Part shown: positions 22,205-29,710 of the stretch, piece after piece
Layout of the letters: each line of letters starts with the position of its first letter
How positions within the stretch are numbered: position 1 is the stretch's first letter
Source of the DNA: CAZTZL01 sp964617625
GTDB taxonomy: Bacteria > Zhuqueibacterota > QNDG01 > DSAB01
Assembly: GCA_964617625.1 (NCBI GenBank)
Contig: CAZTZL010000034.1
Coordinates: forward strand, 1 to 33,582
Length of the DNA stretch: 33,582 nucleotides
Reading direction: 5' to 3'
Position numbers and translations under genes: made by a program
Notes under the pieces: generated by a model
What the model saw: the letters and a program-made list of their open reading frames with translations, nothing else
What the model was told of the DNA's origin: nothing
Databases searched by the model: none

Positions 22205-22960
22205 CTAAGTTCTTACATGAATTCCTTTATTTTTCAAATACTGTTTTGCTTCGTCGATGGAATGCTGTCGGTAGTGAAAGATCGAAGCGGCCAGCGCGGC
22301 GTCGGCTTTTCCATAATAGAATGCATCGTAGAGATGGTCGAGCGTGCCGCATCCTCCCGATGCAATCACGGGAATGGTAACGGATTCAGAAATGGTCTTG
22401 GTCAGGTCCAGATCGTATCCATCTTTGGTACCGTCCCGGTCCATGCTCGTCAGCAGGATTTCGCCGGCACCGAGACGTTCGGCTTCCCGTGCCCATTCGA
22501 CGGCATCGCGGTTTGTCGGTTCCCGCCCGCCGTAAATATAGACAATCCAGTGATTCCCTTTCCGTTTCGCATCGATTGCCACGACCGTGGCCTGGCTGCC
22601 GAAATGGTTCGCGCATTCAGTAATAAGGGCCGGATTCTGGATGGCCGAGGTGTTGATGCTGATTTTATCCGCACCGCTTTCCAAAAGCAGACGCGCGTCC
22701 TCTCCGGTCCGGATGCCGCCGCCGACAGTCAGCGGAATGAACACGGTCTCGGCGGTCCGTCTTACCACATCGAGCATGATGTTGCGCCGCTCATGCGAAG
22801 CCGTGATGTCGAGAAAAACGAGTTCATCGGCACTCTGTTCGTCGTAATATTGGGCCTGTTCAACAGGATCGCCGGCATCGATCAGGTCCACAAAATTGAT
22901 TCCTTTAACGACCCGGCCGTTTTTAACATCGAGGCAGGGGATAATGCGTTTGGCCAGCAT
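22205..22960 (-). CDS. hisF: imidazole glycerol phosphate synthase, cyclase subunit
   Basis: This 251-residue (beta/alpha)8 barrel forms, with HisH, the enzyme that makes imidazole glycerol phosphate and AICAR. The catalytic aspartates are visible as D11 in 'PCLDVKNGRVVKG' and in 'VVAIDAKRKG' (near residue 130). 'LDITASHERR' and 'IPVIASGGCGTLDH' are phosphate-binding parts. It follows hisA after 3 bases, with GAGGAAAG upstream of its ATG. Full length. Confidence 0.97.
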   Translation of the reverse strand: MLAKRIIPCLDVKNGRVVKGINFVDLIDAGDPVEQAQYYDEQSADELVFLDITASHERRNIMLDVVRRTAETVFIPLTVGGGIRTGEDARLLLESGADKISINTSAIQNPALITECANHFGSQATVVAIDAKRKGNHWIVYIYGGREPTNRDAVEWAREAERLGAGEILLTSMDRDGTKDGYDLDLTKTISESVTIPVIASGGCGTLDHLYDAFYYGKADAALAASIFHYRQHSIDEAKQYLKNKGIHVRT

Positions 22961-22963
22961 GGT

Positions 22964-23704
22964 TTATCTTTCCTCGGTTTGGAATTTTTCAATCGCCATT
23001 TTCAAGTCCAGTTTATCCTCATAAAGCGCCCTTCCCGTAATAATACCCTCGATTCCCCGGCAGGATTCGCTGAAAATTTTCTCGCAGTCTTCGATGCTGC
23101 CCACACCGCCGGAAGCGATGATCGACAGGCCGGTTTTTTCCGCAATCTCTGTCATGACATCCACATTGGGTCCGGTGAGCATGCCGTCGGTGCGGATGTC
23201 GGTCACGATGATTCTTGCTAATCCTGCGATTTTCATTTTTTTTGCCAGATCTACCGCATCCACATCCGCACCTTCGGTCCAGCCGCTGATCATCACCTGC
23301 CGGTCGCGTACATCGATGCCCGCGACAATGGCCTTGTTGCCGTACTTGCGGATTGCTTTCTCGACGATCTCCGGCTCTCGAACAGCGACCGAACCCAAAA
23401 CGATTCTGCTCACACCGCGGTTGAGCCAGTATCCGATCTGATCCATCGTGTGAATACCGCCCCCAAGTTCGAACGGAATCGAAAGTGTTTCCGCAAGCTC
23501 AATAATCAGCGCATCATTGATGCCGGACCGTCCGAAGGCGCCGTCGAGATTGACCACATGAATCCACTTCGCGCCGGCCGCTTGATATTTTAGGGCGAAT
23601 TGAACCGGATCGTCCGAATAGATTTTTGCCGTTTCTTCCCGTCCCTGCCGGAGACGGACCACTTTTTCACCCAATAAATCGATTGCGGGTATAATAAGCA
23701 TCAT
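22964..23704 (-). CDS. hisA: phosphoribosylformimino-5-aminoimidazole carboxamide ribotide isomerase
   Basis: This 246-residue barrel is the HisA isomerase (ProFAR to PRFAR). The N-terminal 'IIPAIDLLGEKVVRLRQG' holds the first catalytic aspartate, and 'IIVTDIRTDGML' holds the second near residue 130. 'IIASGGVGSIED' and 'IITGRALYE' are the phosphate sites. Two adjacent ATG codons (23704 and 23701) could serve as start, after AGGGAAAT. It lies 6 bases from the hisH stop. Confidence 0.96.
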   Translation of the reverse strand: MMLIIPAIDLLGEKVVRLRQGREETAKIYSDDPVQFALKYQAAGAKWIHVVNLDGAFGRSGINDALIIELAETLSIPFELGGGIHTMDQIGYWLNRGVSRIVLGSVAVREPEIVEKAIRKYGNKAIVAGIDVRDRQVMISGWTEGADVDAVDLAKKMKIAGLARIIVTDIRTDGMLTGPNVDVMTEIAEKTGLSIIASGGVGSIEDCEKIFSESCRGIEGIITGRALYEDKLDLKMAIEKFQTEER

Positions 23705-23710
23705 ATTTCC

Positions 23711-24310
23711 CTATAATTGGACAAAATTTTCAAGAATTTTCAGACCCCATTTCTGGGATTTCTCCGGATGAAACTGAACTCCGAACAGATTTTCATGCCA
23801 TATCGATGAAGTGAATGTAATATCGTATTCGGTTTCTCCGGCAGTCACACCATTGTCTTTCGGCTGTATAAAATAGGAATGGGCAAAATAGAAAAAACTC
23901 TGATCGGGAATGTCCTTCCAGAGCGGTGAATCACTTTTCTGGTGCACCTGATTCCATCCGAGATGCGGTACTTTGCCGCCCGCCGGGAAACGGACCACTT
24001 TGCCTTTCAGGATTGAGAATCCCTCAATTTCCGGGTTTTCTTCGCTCGATTGAAAAAACATGTGCATCCCGAGACAGATACCGAGAAAGGGTTTGTTCCT
24101 TTCGACGGCCCGAATCACTGGTTCAACCAGATTCCTCGACTGGATCGCTTCAATAGCGTTTCCGAACGCTCCCACGCCGGGAAGCACAATCTTGTCCGCT
24201 TTTTCGATTGTTTCCGGATTATCCGTGACCTGAACCTGCGCTCCCACTTTTTCGAGCGCCTTGGAAACGCTTCGGATATTGCCCGCTCCGTAATTGATTA
24301 CCGCAATCAT
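23711..24310 (-). CDS. hisH: imidazole glycerol phosphate synthase, glutamine amidotransferase subunit
   Basis: This class I glutamine amidotransferase of 199 residues supplies ammonia to HisF. The nucleophile cysteine is in 'LGICLGMHMFF', and the His-Glu pair is in 'GVQFHPEKSQ'. The N-terminus 'MIAVINYGAGNIRSV' matches the family when the ATG at 24310 is used. A TTG at 24316, overlapping the hisB stop by 4 bases, would add two residues. Its neighbours are hisB upstream and hisA downstream, the common order. Confidence 0.96.
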   Translation of the reverse strand: MIAVINYGAGNIRSVSKALEKVGAQVQVTDNPETIEKADKIVLPGVGAFGNAIEAIQSRNLVEPVIRAVERNKPFLGICLGMHMFFQSSEENPEIEGFSILKGKVVRFPAGGKVPHLGWNQVHQKSDSPLWKDIPDQSFFYFAHSYFIQPKDNGVTAGETEYDITFTSSIWHENLFGVQFHPEKSQKWGLKILENFVQL

Positions 24311-24312
24311 AT

Positions 24313-24900
24313 TCAAAGGACTCCCTTGGTAGAAGGAACCGATTTCTGATTCGGATCGGCGGCAACGGCCTGTCTGAGCGCCCGTGCGAAAGATTTGAAC
24401 AGGACTTCGATCGCATGGTGCGTGTTCTCGCCGCGGATCAGATCGAGATGGAGATTGATTCCTCCCGATGTAGAGACTGCGCGGAAAAATTCTGGAAGCG
24501 ACTCGCCCTGAAAGTTGTCCACGTTCTCCAGTTCCATGACCGATGCGAAAATAAAATAGGGCCTGCCGCTTAGATCGATGGCAGCTCTGGCAAGCGCTTC
24601 ATCCATGGGGCAGAGGGCCCATCCGAACCGCTGGATTCCTTTTTTATCCCCCAGCGCTTTCCGGATCGCTTCTCCCAGACATAAGCCCACATCTTCGACT
24701 GTGTGATGGTCGTCGACATGCAGGTCTCCTATGGCCCGAATTTTTAGATCCATACTGCTGTGTCTTGCCAGGGAATCGAGCATGTGGTCAAAAAAACCGA
24801 TACCGGTTTCAATTTCAGACCGGCCCGATCCGTTCAGATCGCAGCTTACGGTAATTTCTGTTTCACTGGTTTTTCTTGAGATTTCTCCGAACCGTTTCAT
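24313..24900 (-). CDS. hisB: imidazoleglycerol-phosphate dehydratase
   Basis: This 195-residue dehydratase carries two metal-binding repeats: 'DHHTVEDVGLCLGEAI' and 'HHAIEVLFKSFARAL', each with the HHxxE type signature. It is the short, single-function form, without the N-terminal histidinol-phosphatase domain of E. coli HisB. AAGGAG lies 6 bases upstream of the ATG. The stop overlaps the hisH start region. Confidence 0.97.
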   Translation of the reverse strand: MKRFGEISRKTSETEITVSCDLNGSGRSEIETGIGFFDHMLDSLARHSSMDLKIRAIGDLHVDDHHTVEDVGLCLGEAIRKALGDKKGIQRFGWALCPMDEALARAAIDLSGRPYFIFASVMELENVDNFQGESLPEFFRAVSTSGGINLHLDLIRGENTHHAIEVLFKSFARALRQAVAADPNQKSVPSTKGVL

Positions 24901-24926
24901 TATATTCTCCTTGAGAAATCAAACGA

Positions 24927-26027
24927 TCACAAATTGGATACGATTTGTTTGAGTGCATCGATGAAAATTTGATTTTCTTCGGGTTTTCCCACTGTCACTC
25001 GAAGGCAGTTTTTTAATAGCGGGTGATTTTCTACTTCACGAATCAGCACACCCTGCAATTTTAATTCATTGAATACAGAGGGAGCGTCCGGTGTCTTTAT
25101 CAGAATAAAATTCGCTTCACTCGGCACAGGTGTAATTTGGGGAATCCGTTCGAGTTCCTCGAATAAAAGATTTCTTTCGTCAATAATTTTTTGGATCTGG
25201 GTATACACCCATTCCGAATGATTCAAAAGCACCAGAGCCGTTGTTTGGCTGAACAGATTCAGGTTGTACGGGACGCTTACTTTTTGAATCTCTGAAAGGA
25301 GCATCGGATTGCCGAGCAAGTATCCGACTCTCAATCCCGCCATTCCAAATGCTTTTGAAAAGGTGCGGAGTACGAGAAGATTGGGGTATGCTTTCAGCAT
25401 GGGAACGGCGCTGTTCCCTATAAATTCTGCATATGCTTCGTCCCACAGCACCAGGCCGGGCGTTTCTTCAAGCAGCTGCTTTAAGAAGTAAAAGTCTGTT
25501 GTCTGTCCGGTTGGGTTGTTGGGTGAACAGAGGAACGTCAGCTTCGATTCCCGGGACGCTTTCAGCAGGGTTTCCTCGTTGTTTAAAAAGCCGTCGTTCT
25601 GATCGATTCTTTCCAGCCTTCCCTGATGGATTTTAATGACCAGATCGAACAGAGAGAAAGAGGGTGTGGAAACGAGCGCCCGGTCTCCCGGCATAATCAA
25701 CGCGGAGGCAATCGCATAAAGCATCTGATTTGAGCCGTTGGATGGAAGAATCTGCTCCGGTTCAATGTTCCAGTGTTCCGCCAGTTTTTCCCGGAATTCA
25801 GTGTTGAAATAATCGGGATACCGCGACCAAACAATTTTTTGCATGGTCTCGAAGATCTCCTCCTTCAGCTCGGGAGGAAGATCGTACGGGTTTTCGTTCT
25901 GATTGAGTTTGGCAACAAAGTCTCCCTGCGGCGGGGCCACGTATCCCGGCAGGCCGATCACTTCCGGTTTAAAATTTTTCAGAACCGGTTCAAGAGAGTC
26001 TTTGCTGTACTGCGTTGGCATGTCCAT
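24927..26027 (-). CDS. hisC: histidinol-phosphate aminotransferase
   Basis: This PLP-dependent aminotransferase of 366 residues belongs to fold type I. The Schiff-base lysine is in 'LRTFSKAFGMAGLRVGY'. 'SNGSNQMLYAIASAL' and 'CSPNNPTGQTTDF' are further PLP-contact parts. I chose the ATG at 26027 because GGAGGG lies 5 bases upstream; a TTG at 26048 would only lengthen the N-terminus. The start lies 38 bases inside the 3' end of hisD, an unusually long overlap for this operon. Confidence 0.95.
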   Translation of the reverse strand: MDMPTQYSKDSLEPVLKNFKPEVIGLPGYVAPPQGDFVAKLNQNENPYDLPPELKEEIFETMQKIVWSRYPDYFNTEFREKLAEHWNIEPEQILPSNGSNQMLYAIASALIMPGDRALVSTPSFSLFDLVIKIHQGRLERIDQNDGFLNNEETLLKASRESKLTFLCSPNNPTGQTTDFYFLKQLLEETPGLVLWDEAYAEFIGNSAVPMLKAYPNLLVLRTFSKAFGMAGLRVGYLLGNPMLLSEIQKVSVPYNLNLFSQTTALVLLNHSEWVYTQIQKIIDERNLLFEELERIPQITPVPSEANFILIKTPDAPSVFNELKLQGVLIREVENHPLLKNCLRVTVGKPEENQIFIDALKQIVSNL

Positions 26028-27276
26028 CCAGTCCCTCCGTTTTGGCAAAAGTCATGATTGCATCCCCATCTTTTTTCAATCGATTTTCAGGATAGTAAAT
26101 GATGCTGCTGCGCTTTAAAAAATCCCACGTTCCCAGCGGTGAGGAAAACCGGGCGGTCCGGTTGGTTGGCAGAATGTGATTCGGGCCGGCCCAATAGTCG
26201 CCCACGCTTTCCGGCGAATAGGAACCGAGAAAAATAGCACCTGCGTTTTGAATATTCTCCAGTGTCTTCCACGGGTCTTCGGTGTGGAGACCGAGATGTT
26301 CCGGGGCGAGCGTGTTGACCAGTTCCGTTCCTTCGTTGATGTCACGAACGAGCAGGATCGCTCCCCAGTGATTTAAGGATTCATTCAGAATCGCTTTTCG
26401 GGAAAGTGTGATTGCCTGCCGGGTAACCGCCATTTTTGTTTTTTCGGCGATTTCCCGTGAAGTTGTAATGCAGATAGCCGCCGCGGCCGGATCGTGTTCG
26501 GCCTGTGCCAGCAGGTCAGCGGCGATAAACTCGGGATTGGCTTTTTCATCGGTTAAAATCACCACTTCACTGGGGCCTGCTACCATATCGATATCGACCA
26601 CACCGAACACCTGACGTTTCGCTTCGGCCACGTAAAGATTCCCCGGTCCGACGATTTTATCCACAGGACGAATGCTCTCCGTTCCGAATGTCATTGCGGC
26701 CACGGCCTGTGCTCCGCCGATCCTGTATATTTCGCTGATACCGGCAACAGATGCGGCAGATAGAACAGCCGGCAGGATTTTTCCGTCTTTTCCGGGAGGT
26801 GTCACCACGATGATTTCCTTCACGCCTGCAACCTGAGCCGGAATAGCGGCCATCAGAAGGGAAGAGGGATAGGCTGCACGGCCGCCGGGAACATAAATCC
26901 CGACTCTATTAATCGCAGTCACTCGCTGCCCCAGAATCACGCCGTCTTTTTCTTCGCTGGTCCATGATTTGATTTTGTCTTTTTCATGGTATTTTCGAAT
27001 GTTTTCCGCGGCCTGCTTGAGGATATCCAGTAATTTTTCGGGGACCTGTTTTACGGCGTTTTCAATCTCCGCTTCCGATATTTTCATTCCGGCAGCATTT
27101 AAATCGGCTCCGTCAAATTTAGCCGTATATTCCGCCACAGCCTTGTCGCCCCGCAGTTTTACATCTTCCAGAATCGTTTCAACGGTCCGGCTCACTTCTT
27201 TCGAAATATCCAGGCGCCGTTTTTCAAACTTAATTAAAAAATCATGGATTCTTTCATTATTATAAATCTCGATCAC
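25990..27276 (-). CDS. hisD: histidinol dehydrogenase
   Basis: This zinc-dependent, NAD-linked enzyme of 428 residues makes histidine from histidinol in two oxidations. Family parts seen are 'GIYVPGGRAAYPSSLLM', 'IVGPGNLYVAEAKRQVFG', 'DMVAGPSEVVIL', 'LLAQAEHDPAA' and 'LAPEHLGLHTEDP', which carry catalytic and zinc residues. I place the start at the GTG at 27276 because AGAGGTGA (27289-27282) is its ribosome site. The GTG at 27285 lies inside that site. The gene follows hisG by 15 bases. Confidence 0.96.
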   Translation of the reverse strand: MIEIYNNERIHDFLIKFEKRRLDISKEVSRTVETILEDVKLRGDKAVAEYTAKFDGADLNAAGMKISEAEIENAVKQVPEKLLDILKQAAENIRKYHEKDKIKSWTSEEKDGVILGQRVTAINRVGIYVPGGRAAYPSSLLMAAIPAQVAGVKEIIVVTPPGKDGKILPAVLSAASVAGISEIYRIGGAQAVAAMTFGTESIRPVDKIVGPGNLYVAEAKRQVFGVVDIDMVAGPSEVVILTDEKANPEFIAADLLAQAEHDPAAAAICITTSREIAEKTKMAVTRQAITLSRKAILNESLNHWGAILLVRDINEGTELVNTLAPEHLGLHTEDPWKTLENIQNAGAIFLGSYSPESVGDYWAGPNHILPTNRTARFSSPLGTWDFLKRSSIIYYPENRLKKDGDAIMTFAKTEGLDGHANAVQQRLS

Positions 27277-27291
27277 TAAAATCACCTCTTT

Positions 27292-28182
27292 TTAAGGGAT
27301 CACTTTATTGAGCGGGTATTCGATGATGTCCTGTGCGCCCGCTTGTTTCAATTTGGGGATCAGTTCCCGAACGGTTTTTTCTTCCACGATAATTTCCAGA
27401 GCGACCCATCCGGGATTGTGCAGGGATGCGATAGTCGGATTTTTCATGGCCGGGAGGATGCCCACCACATTGTCCACTTTCGATTTTTCCACATTCATTT
27501 TCAATCCGACCCGTCCGACGGCCTGAATCGCTCCCTGAAGCAGCATGACCAGATTGTTGATCTTCTGTTTTTTCCAAGGGTCGTTCCAGCTTGCTTTGTT
27601 GACGATCATCCTTGTCGTCGAAACGAGAAGAGTTTCCACGATCCGGAGATTGTTCGCCCGGAGCGACGAGCCGGTTTCGGTGACCTCCACAATCGCGTCC
27701 ACCAAACTCGGTGTCTTGACTTCGGTGGCGCCCCATGAAAATTCGACTTCGGCATGGACGCCTCTTTTTTCGAGAAAGGTCCGCGTCAGATTCACGACTT
27801 CCGTGGCGATGCGCTTTCCTTCTAAATCCTCCACTTTTTTAATCGGAGAGTCGTTCGGCACAGCCAGCACCCATTTCACCGGCCTGAGGCTCTGCCGGGC
27901 GTATTGCAAGTCCGCCACTTCGATTACATCGGCGCCGGTTTCGAGCACCCAGTCCTTGCCGGTGAATCCCGCGTCGAACACGCCGTCTTCCACGTATCTG
28001 GCGATTTCCTGCGCCCGGATGAGAATGCCCTCGATCTCGTCATCGTCAATGGAAGGGAAGTAGGACCGTTCGCGCGTTGAAAATGAAAATCCTGCTTTTG
28101 CCAGATAGTGAAATGTGGATTCCTGAAGGCTGCCCTTTGGCAGGCCGATTTTCAGGATGTGCTTTTTATTATTTTCACGCAT
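27292..28182 (-). CDS. hisG: ATP phosphoribosyltransferase, long form
   Basis: This 296-residue enzyme makes the first committed step of histidine synthesis (ATP + PRPP). It has the HisG catalytic body with 'LKIGLPKGSLQ', 'DAGFTGKDWVLE' and the PRPP region 'DAIVEVTETGSSLRAN'. A C-terminal ACT-like regulatory domain (from about residue 222, 'ILPAMKNPTIASLHNPGW') makes this the long form, subject to feedback by histidine and independent of HisZ. I chose the ATG at 28182, which has AAAGGAA upstream. A second ATG at 28197 lies in the ribosome-site region. It is first in the operon, directly after the attenuator. Confidence 0.96.
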   Translation of the reverse strand: MRENNKKHILKIGLPKGSLQESTFHYLAKAGFSFSTRERSYFPSIDDDEIEGILIRAQEIARYVEDGVFDAGFTGKDWVLETGADVIEVADLQYARQSLRPVKWVLAVPNDSPIKKVEDLEGKRIATEVVNLTRTFLEKRGVHAEVEFSWGATEVKTPSLVDAIVEVTETGSSLRANNLRIVETLLVSTTRMIVNKASWNDPWKKQKINNLVMLLQGAIQAVGRVGLKMNVEKSKVDNVVGILPAMKNPTIASLHNPGWVALEIIVEEKTVRELIPKLKQAGAQDIIEYPLNKVIP

Positions 28183-28208
28183 GGATGTTCCTTTCATTTC
28201 TTTGCAAA

Positions 28209-28240
28209 ATAAAAACGCCCACAGTATTTGGTGGGCGTTT
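28209..28240 (-). terminator. attenuator terminator of the his leader
   Basis: Read on the - strand, AAACGCCCAC (28240-28231) pairs perfectly with GTGGGCGTTT (28222-28213) around an 8-base loop and is followed by T-runs down to 28209. It sits 27 bases before the hisG start and just after the His-rich leader peptide. This is the position expected for the 3:4 hairpin of a transcriptional attenuator. Confidence 0.92.
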
Positions 28241-28322
28241 GGAAAGACTTTTTAGCTGCAACGGTTTATCCGCATCAATCGTACCCACCATTCGTTCGGT
28301 GATGAATGGCATGATGATGGTG
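28230..28322 (-). promoter_or_regulatory. histidine attenuator: alternative RNA pairings
   Basis: Three RNA segments on the - strand can pair in two ways. Segment 1 (CACCAT, 28322-28317, inside the His codon run) pairs with segment 2 (ATGGTG, 28291-28286, late in the leader frame). Segment 2 (GGTGGGT, 28289-28283) can instead pair with segment 3 (GCCCACC, 28236-28230), which is the 5' arm of the terminator. A ribosome held at the His codons hides segment 1, frees segment 2 and so breaks the terminator. This is the classical his attenuation logic, read directly from base pairing. Confidence 0.85.
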
Positions 28323-28349
28323 AGAATGATGCATCTTAAATGAAAACAT
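28275..28349 (-). CDS. hisL: his operon leader peptide
   Basis: A short frame on the - strand holds eight histidine codons within eleven codons: after an ATG at 28334 it reads M-H-H-S-H-H-H-H-A-I-H-H, then R-T-N-G-G-Y-D and TGA. An in-frame ATG at 28349 adds five residues. Neither start has a strong ribosome site, so the start is open. It lies between a good promoter and a terminator ahead of hisG. A ribosome that stalls at the His codons when charged tRNA-His is scarce would let transcription pass into the operon. It is too short for ordinary gene calling. Confidence 0.9.
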   Translation of the reverse strand: MFSFKMHHSHHHHAIHHRTNGGYD

Positions 28350-28420
28350 CAGTGTGCTATTTTTGTCTGTTCGGTTTTTCATCTTATTTGTGGTTTTGTT
28401 CCTGTTTTTTTGGTTCAATA

Positions 28421-28449
28421 ATTATAATATTCTTAAGTGAAAAAGTCAA
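28421..28449 (-). promoter_or_regulatory. sigma-70-like promoter of the his operon
   Basis: On the - strand, TTGACT (28449-28444) and a perfect TATAAT (28426-28421) are separated by exactly 17 bases. Transcription should begin near 28414, giving about 65-80 bases of RNA before the leader peptide. No other promoter this close to consensus was seen upstream of hisG. Confidence 0.85.
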
Positions 28450-28630
28450 GTAAAATTTTCACTGCGGATAATAAACTTTCATTTTTTTGAGAAAATGAAT
28501 TATAGATTTTTTAAATATTTCTTGACTTTTAACTTATTTTTTTATTAATTCCCAAAACAAATATATCATTATTAATCGAATTTATTTAAATTAGAAACAC
28601 AATTTATGTCTATTAATGAGATAATATAAT
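28450..28630 (+). other. AT-rich divergent intergenic region
   Basis: This strongly AT-rich stretch lies between the his promoter and the divergent gene at 28631. It has no reading frame of note. On the + strand, TTGACT at 28522-28527 followed after 16-17 bases by ATTAAT/TTAATT could be a weak promoter for the gene at 28631. I see no hairpin or operator. Confidence 0.35.
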
Positions 28631-29464
28631 ATGGATGTATGGATTCTTATAGTACTGTTAATACTATCATTAATTATTCATCTAATATTTAACTCTTCAT
28701 TTTTTTATAGAAAAGTAAAATTACAGCCTATAAAAATCTATTATGCTGTGTCGACTGCAAAAAATATAAATTTTAATCCAAACGATTCAAAGAATGAAAC
28801 AGTAACTCTTGTTAGTATGTTTAAACAAAAATATGAAATTGAAACAGTTAAGTTTACTATTAAAAATGTATTCATATCAAGTAAGGGCGAATTAGAAATC
28901 AAATTTAATAACTTTAAACAGTCGGAGAAATTTTGGGTTCCCATGGATGATGAAAGCTATACATGGGATGTTTCAAAGGTAGAAAAGTATAGGGAAACGA
29001 ATGTAGCTGATTATTTAGTAGAATCAACATTTTTTCAAGATTTGAATTTTCCTATTTGGAGTCAAATTTCGAATTCTCAACCTTGTCTTTTGTTTAAATC
29101 AATGCCTTTTCTTAAACAAACATCATATGGAATATGGGAAGGTGATTATTTCTTTTCAACACATTTTGATAGTAAACAATTTGCAGGTGAAACTTATATT
29201 GCTGCTGATGCAAAAAAAATTCTATTTAAAATAGGTTTACCTGAAAAATATAGAATTATATCAGATGAAATGAAAGTAAGTAAAACCTCAGATGGTTACA
29301 TAATAAGTTATGAATTATCACCAGGGGAATCATTTCATATAACTATTGTTGACCAAACAAAAGAGAAAATTAAACAGATTATGGGTTTTAGTTTGCCATT
29401 GTTTTGGATAGTAATTGGAATGATTATTCAAATGGTATTTAGTAAATTTTCTAATACAAAATAA
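28631..29464 (+). CDS. AT-rich orphan protein with membrane segments at both ends
   Basis: This 277-residue protein is not one I recognise. An N-terminal hydrophobic helix (about residues 3-24) and a C-terminal one (about 253-272) enclose a polar central region rich in aromatic and beta-type residues, with no cysteine motif or known catalytic pattern. The central part would lie on one side of the membrane, held at both ends. Base use is far richer in A and T than the neighbouring his and secreted-protein genes, and lysine and asparagine codons end mostly in A or T. This suggests recent transfer. It stands alone on the + strand, next to a MITE-like repeat. The ribosome site is weak (GAGATAA). 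Confidence 0.7.
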   Translation: MDVWILIVLLILSLIIHLIFNSSFFYRKVKLQPIKIYYAVSTAKNINFNPNDSKNETVTLVSMFKQKYEIETVKFTIKNVFISSKGELEIKFNNFKQSEKFWVPMDDESYTWDVSKVEKYRETNVADYLVESTFFQDLNFPIWSQISNSQPCLLFKSMPFLKQTSYGIWEGDYFFSTHFDSKQFAGETYIAADAKKILFKIGLPEKYRIISDEMKVSKTSDGYIISYELSPGESFHITIVDQTKEKIKQIMGFSLPLFWIVIGMIIQMVFSKFSNTK

Positions 29465-29479
29465 GATAACCTTCTTACT

Positions 29480-29514
29480 ACCGAATGTGTTTATCACCTT
29501 CGGCTATTATTCGG
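29480..29514 (+). repeat. hairpin repeat copy, left block
   Basis: CCGAATGTG (29481-29489) can fold onto CACCTTCGG (29495-29503) with one mismatch, followed by ATTATTCGG. The 35 bases match 33479-33513 at 30 positions without gaps. The block is interrupted on its right by the MITE-like element and appears to resume after it (GAGCGCAAGAGTGATT, 29650-29665). Confidence 0.7.
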
Positions 29515-29651
29515 GGATTGTATCAAAAGTCTAAAACAACAAAGAGCTGTCATTCCGGGCTTGTCCCGGAATCTCTTGATAATCAGAATTTTAGGAGATT
29601 CCGGCATTCGCCGGAATGACATGAGTATTTGACTTTTAATACACCCCCCGA
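29511..29651 (+). mobile_element. MITE-like inverted-repeat element without a gene
   Basis: The ends are 23-base inverted repeats: 29511-29533 (TCGGGG..TGTATCAAAAGTC) and the reverse complement of 29629-29651, with 19 of 23 identical. Inside lies a second dyad, GTCATTCCGG (29549-29558) and CCGGAATGAC (29611-29620), with smaller CCGG...CCGG hairpins on each arm and AATCTC/GAGATT between. The element is about 141 bases and has no coding frame. The GTCATTCCGG dyad is of a type I remember as common between genes in many bacteria. No target-site duplication is certain. Confidence 0.65.
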
Positions 29652-29710
29652 GCGCAAGAGTGATTGCATAAAACTATGAGTGTGAAATATAAAACTTATT
29701 CCATTTCCTA

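Noticed and set aside
22217..23221. 334-codon open frame on the + strand across hisF and hisA
   Set aside because: It is the shadow of two clearly recognisable his genes on the other strand, with no family features and no ribosome site.
28209..28349. T-box or metabolite riboswitch upstream of hisG
   Set aside because: There is no T-box sequence or AG-bulge stem, and the His codon run with mutually exclusive pairings explains the region fully.
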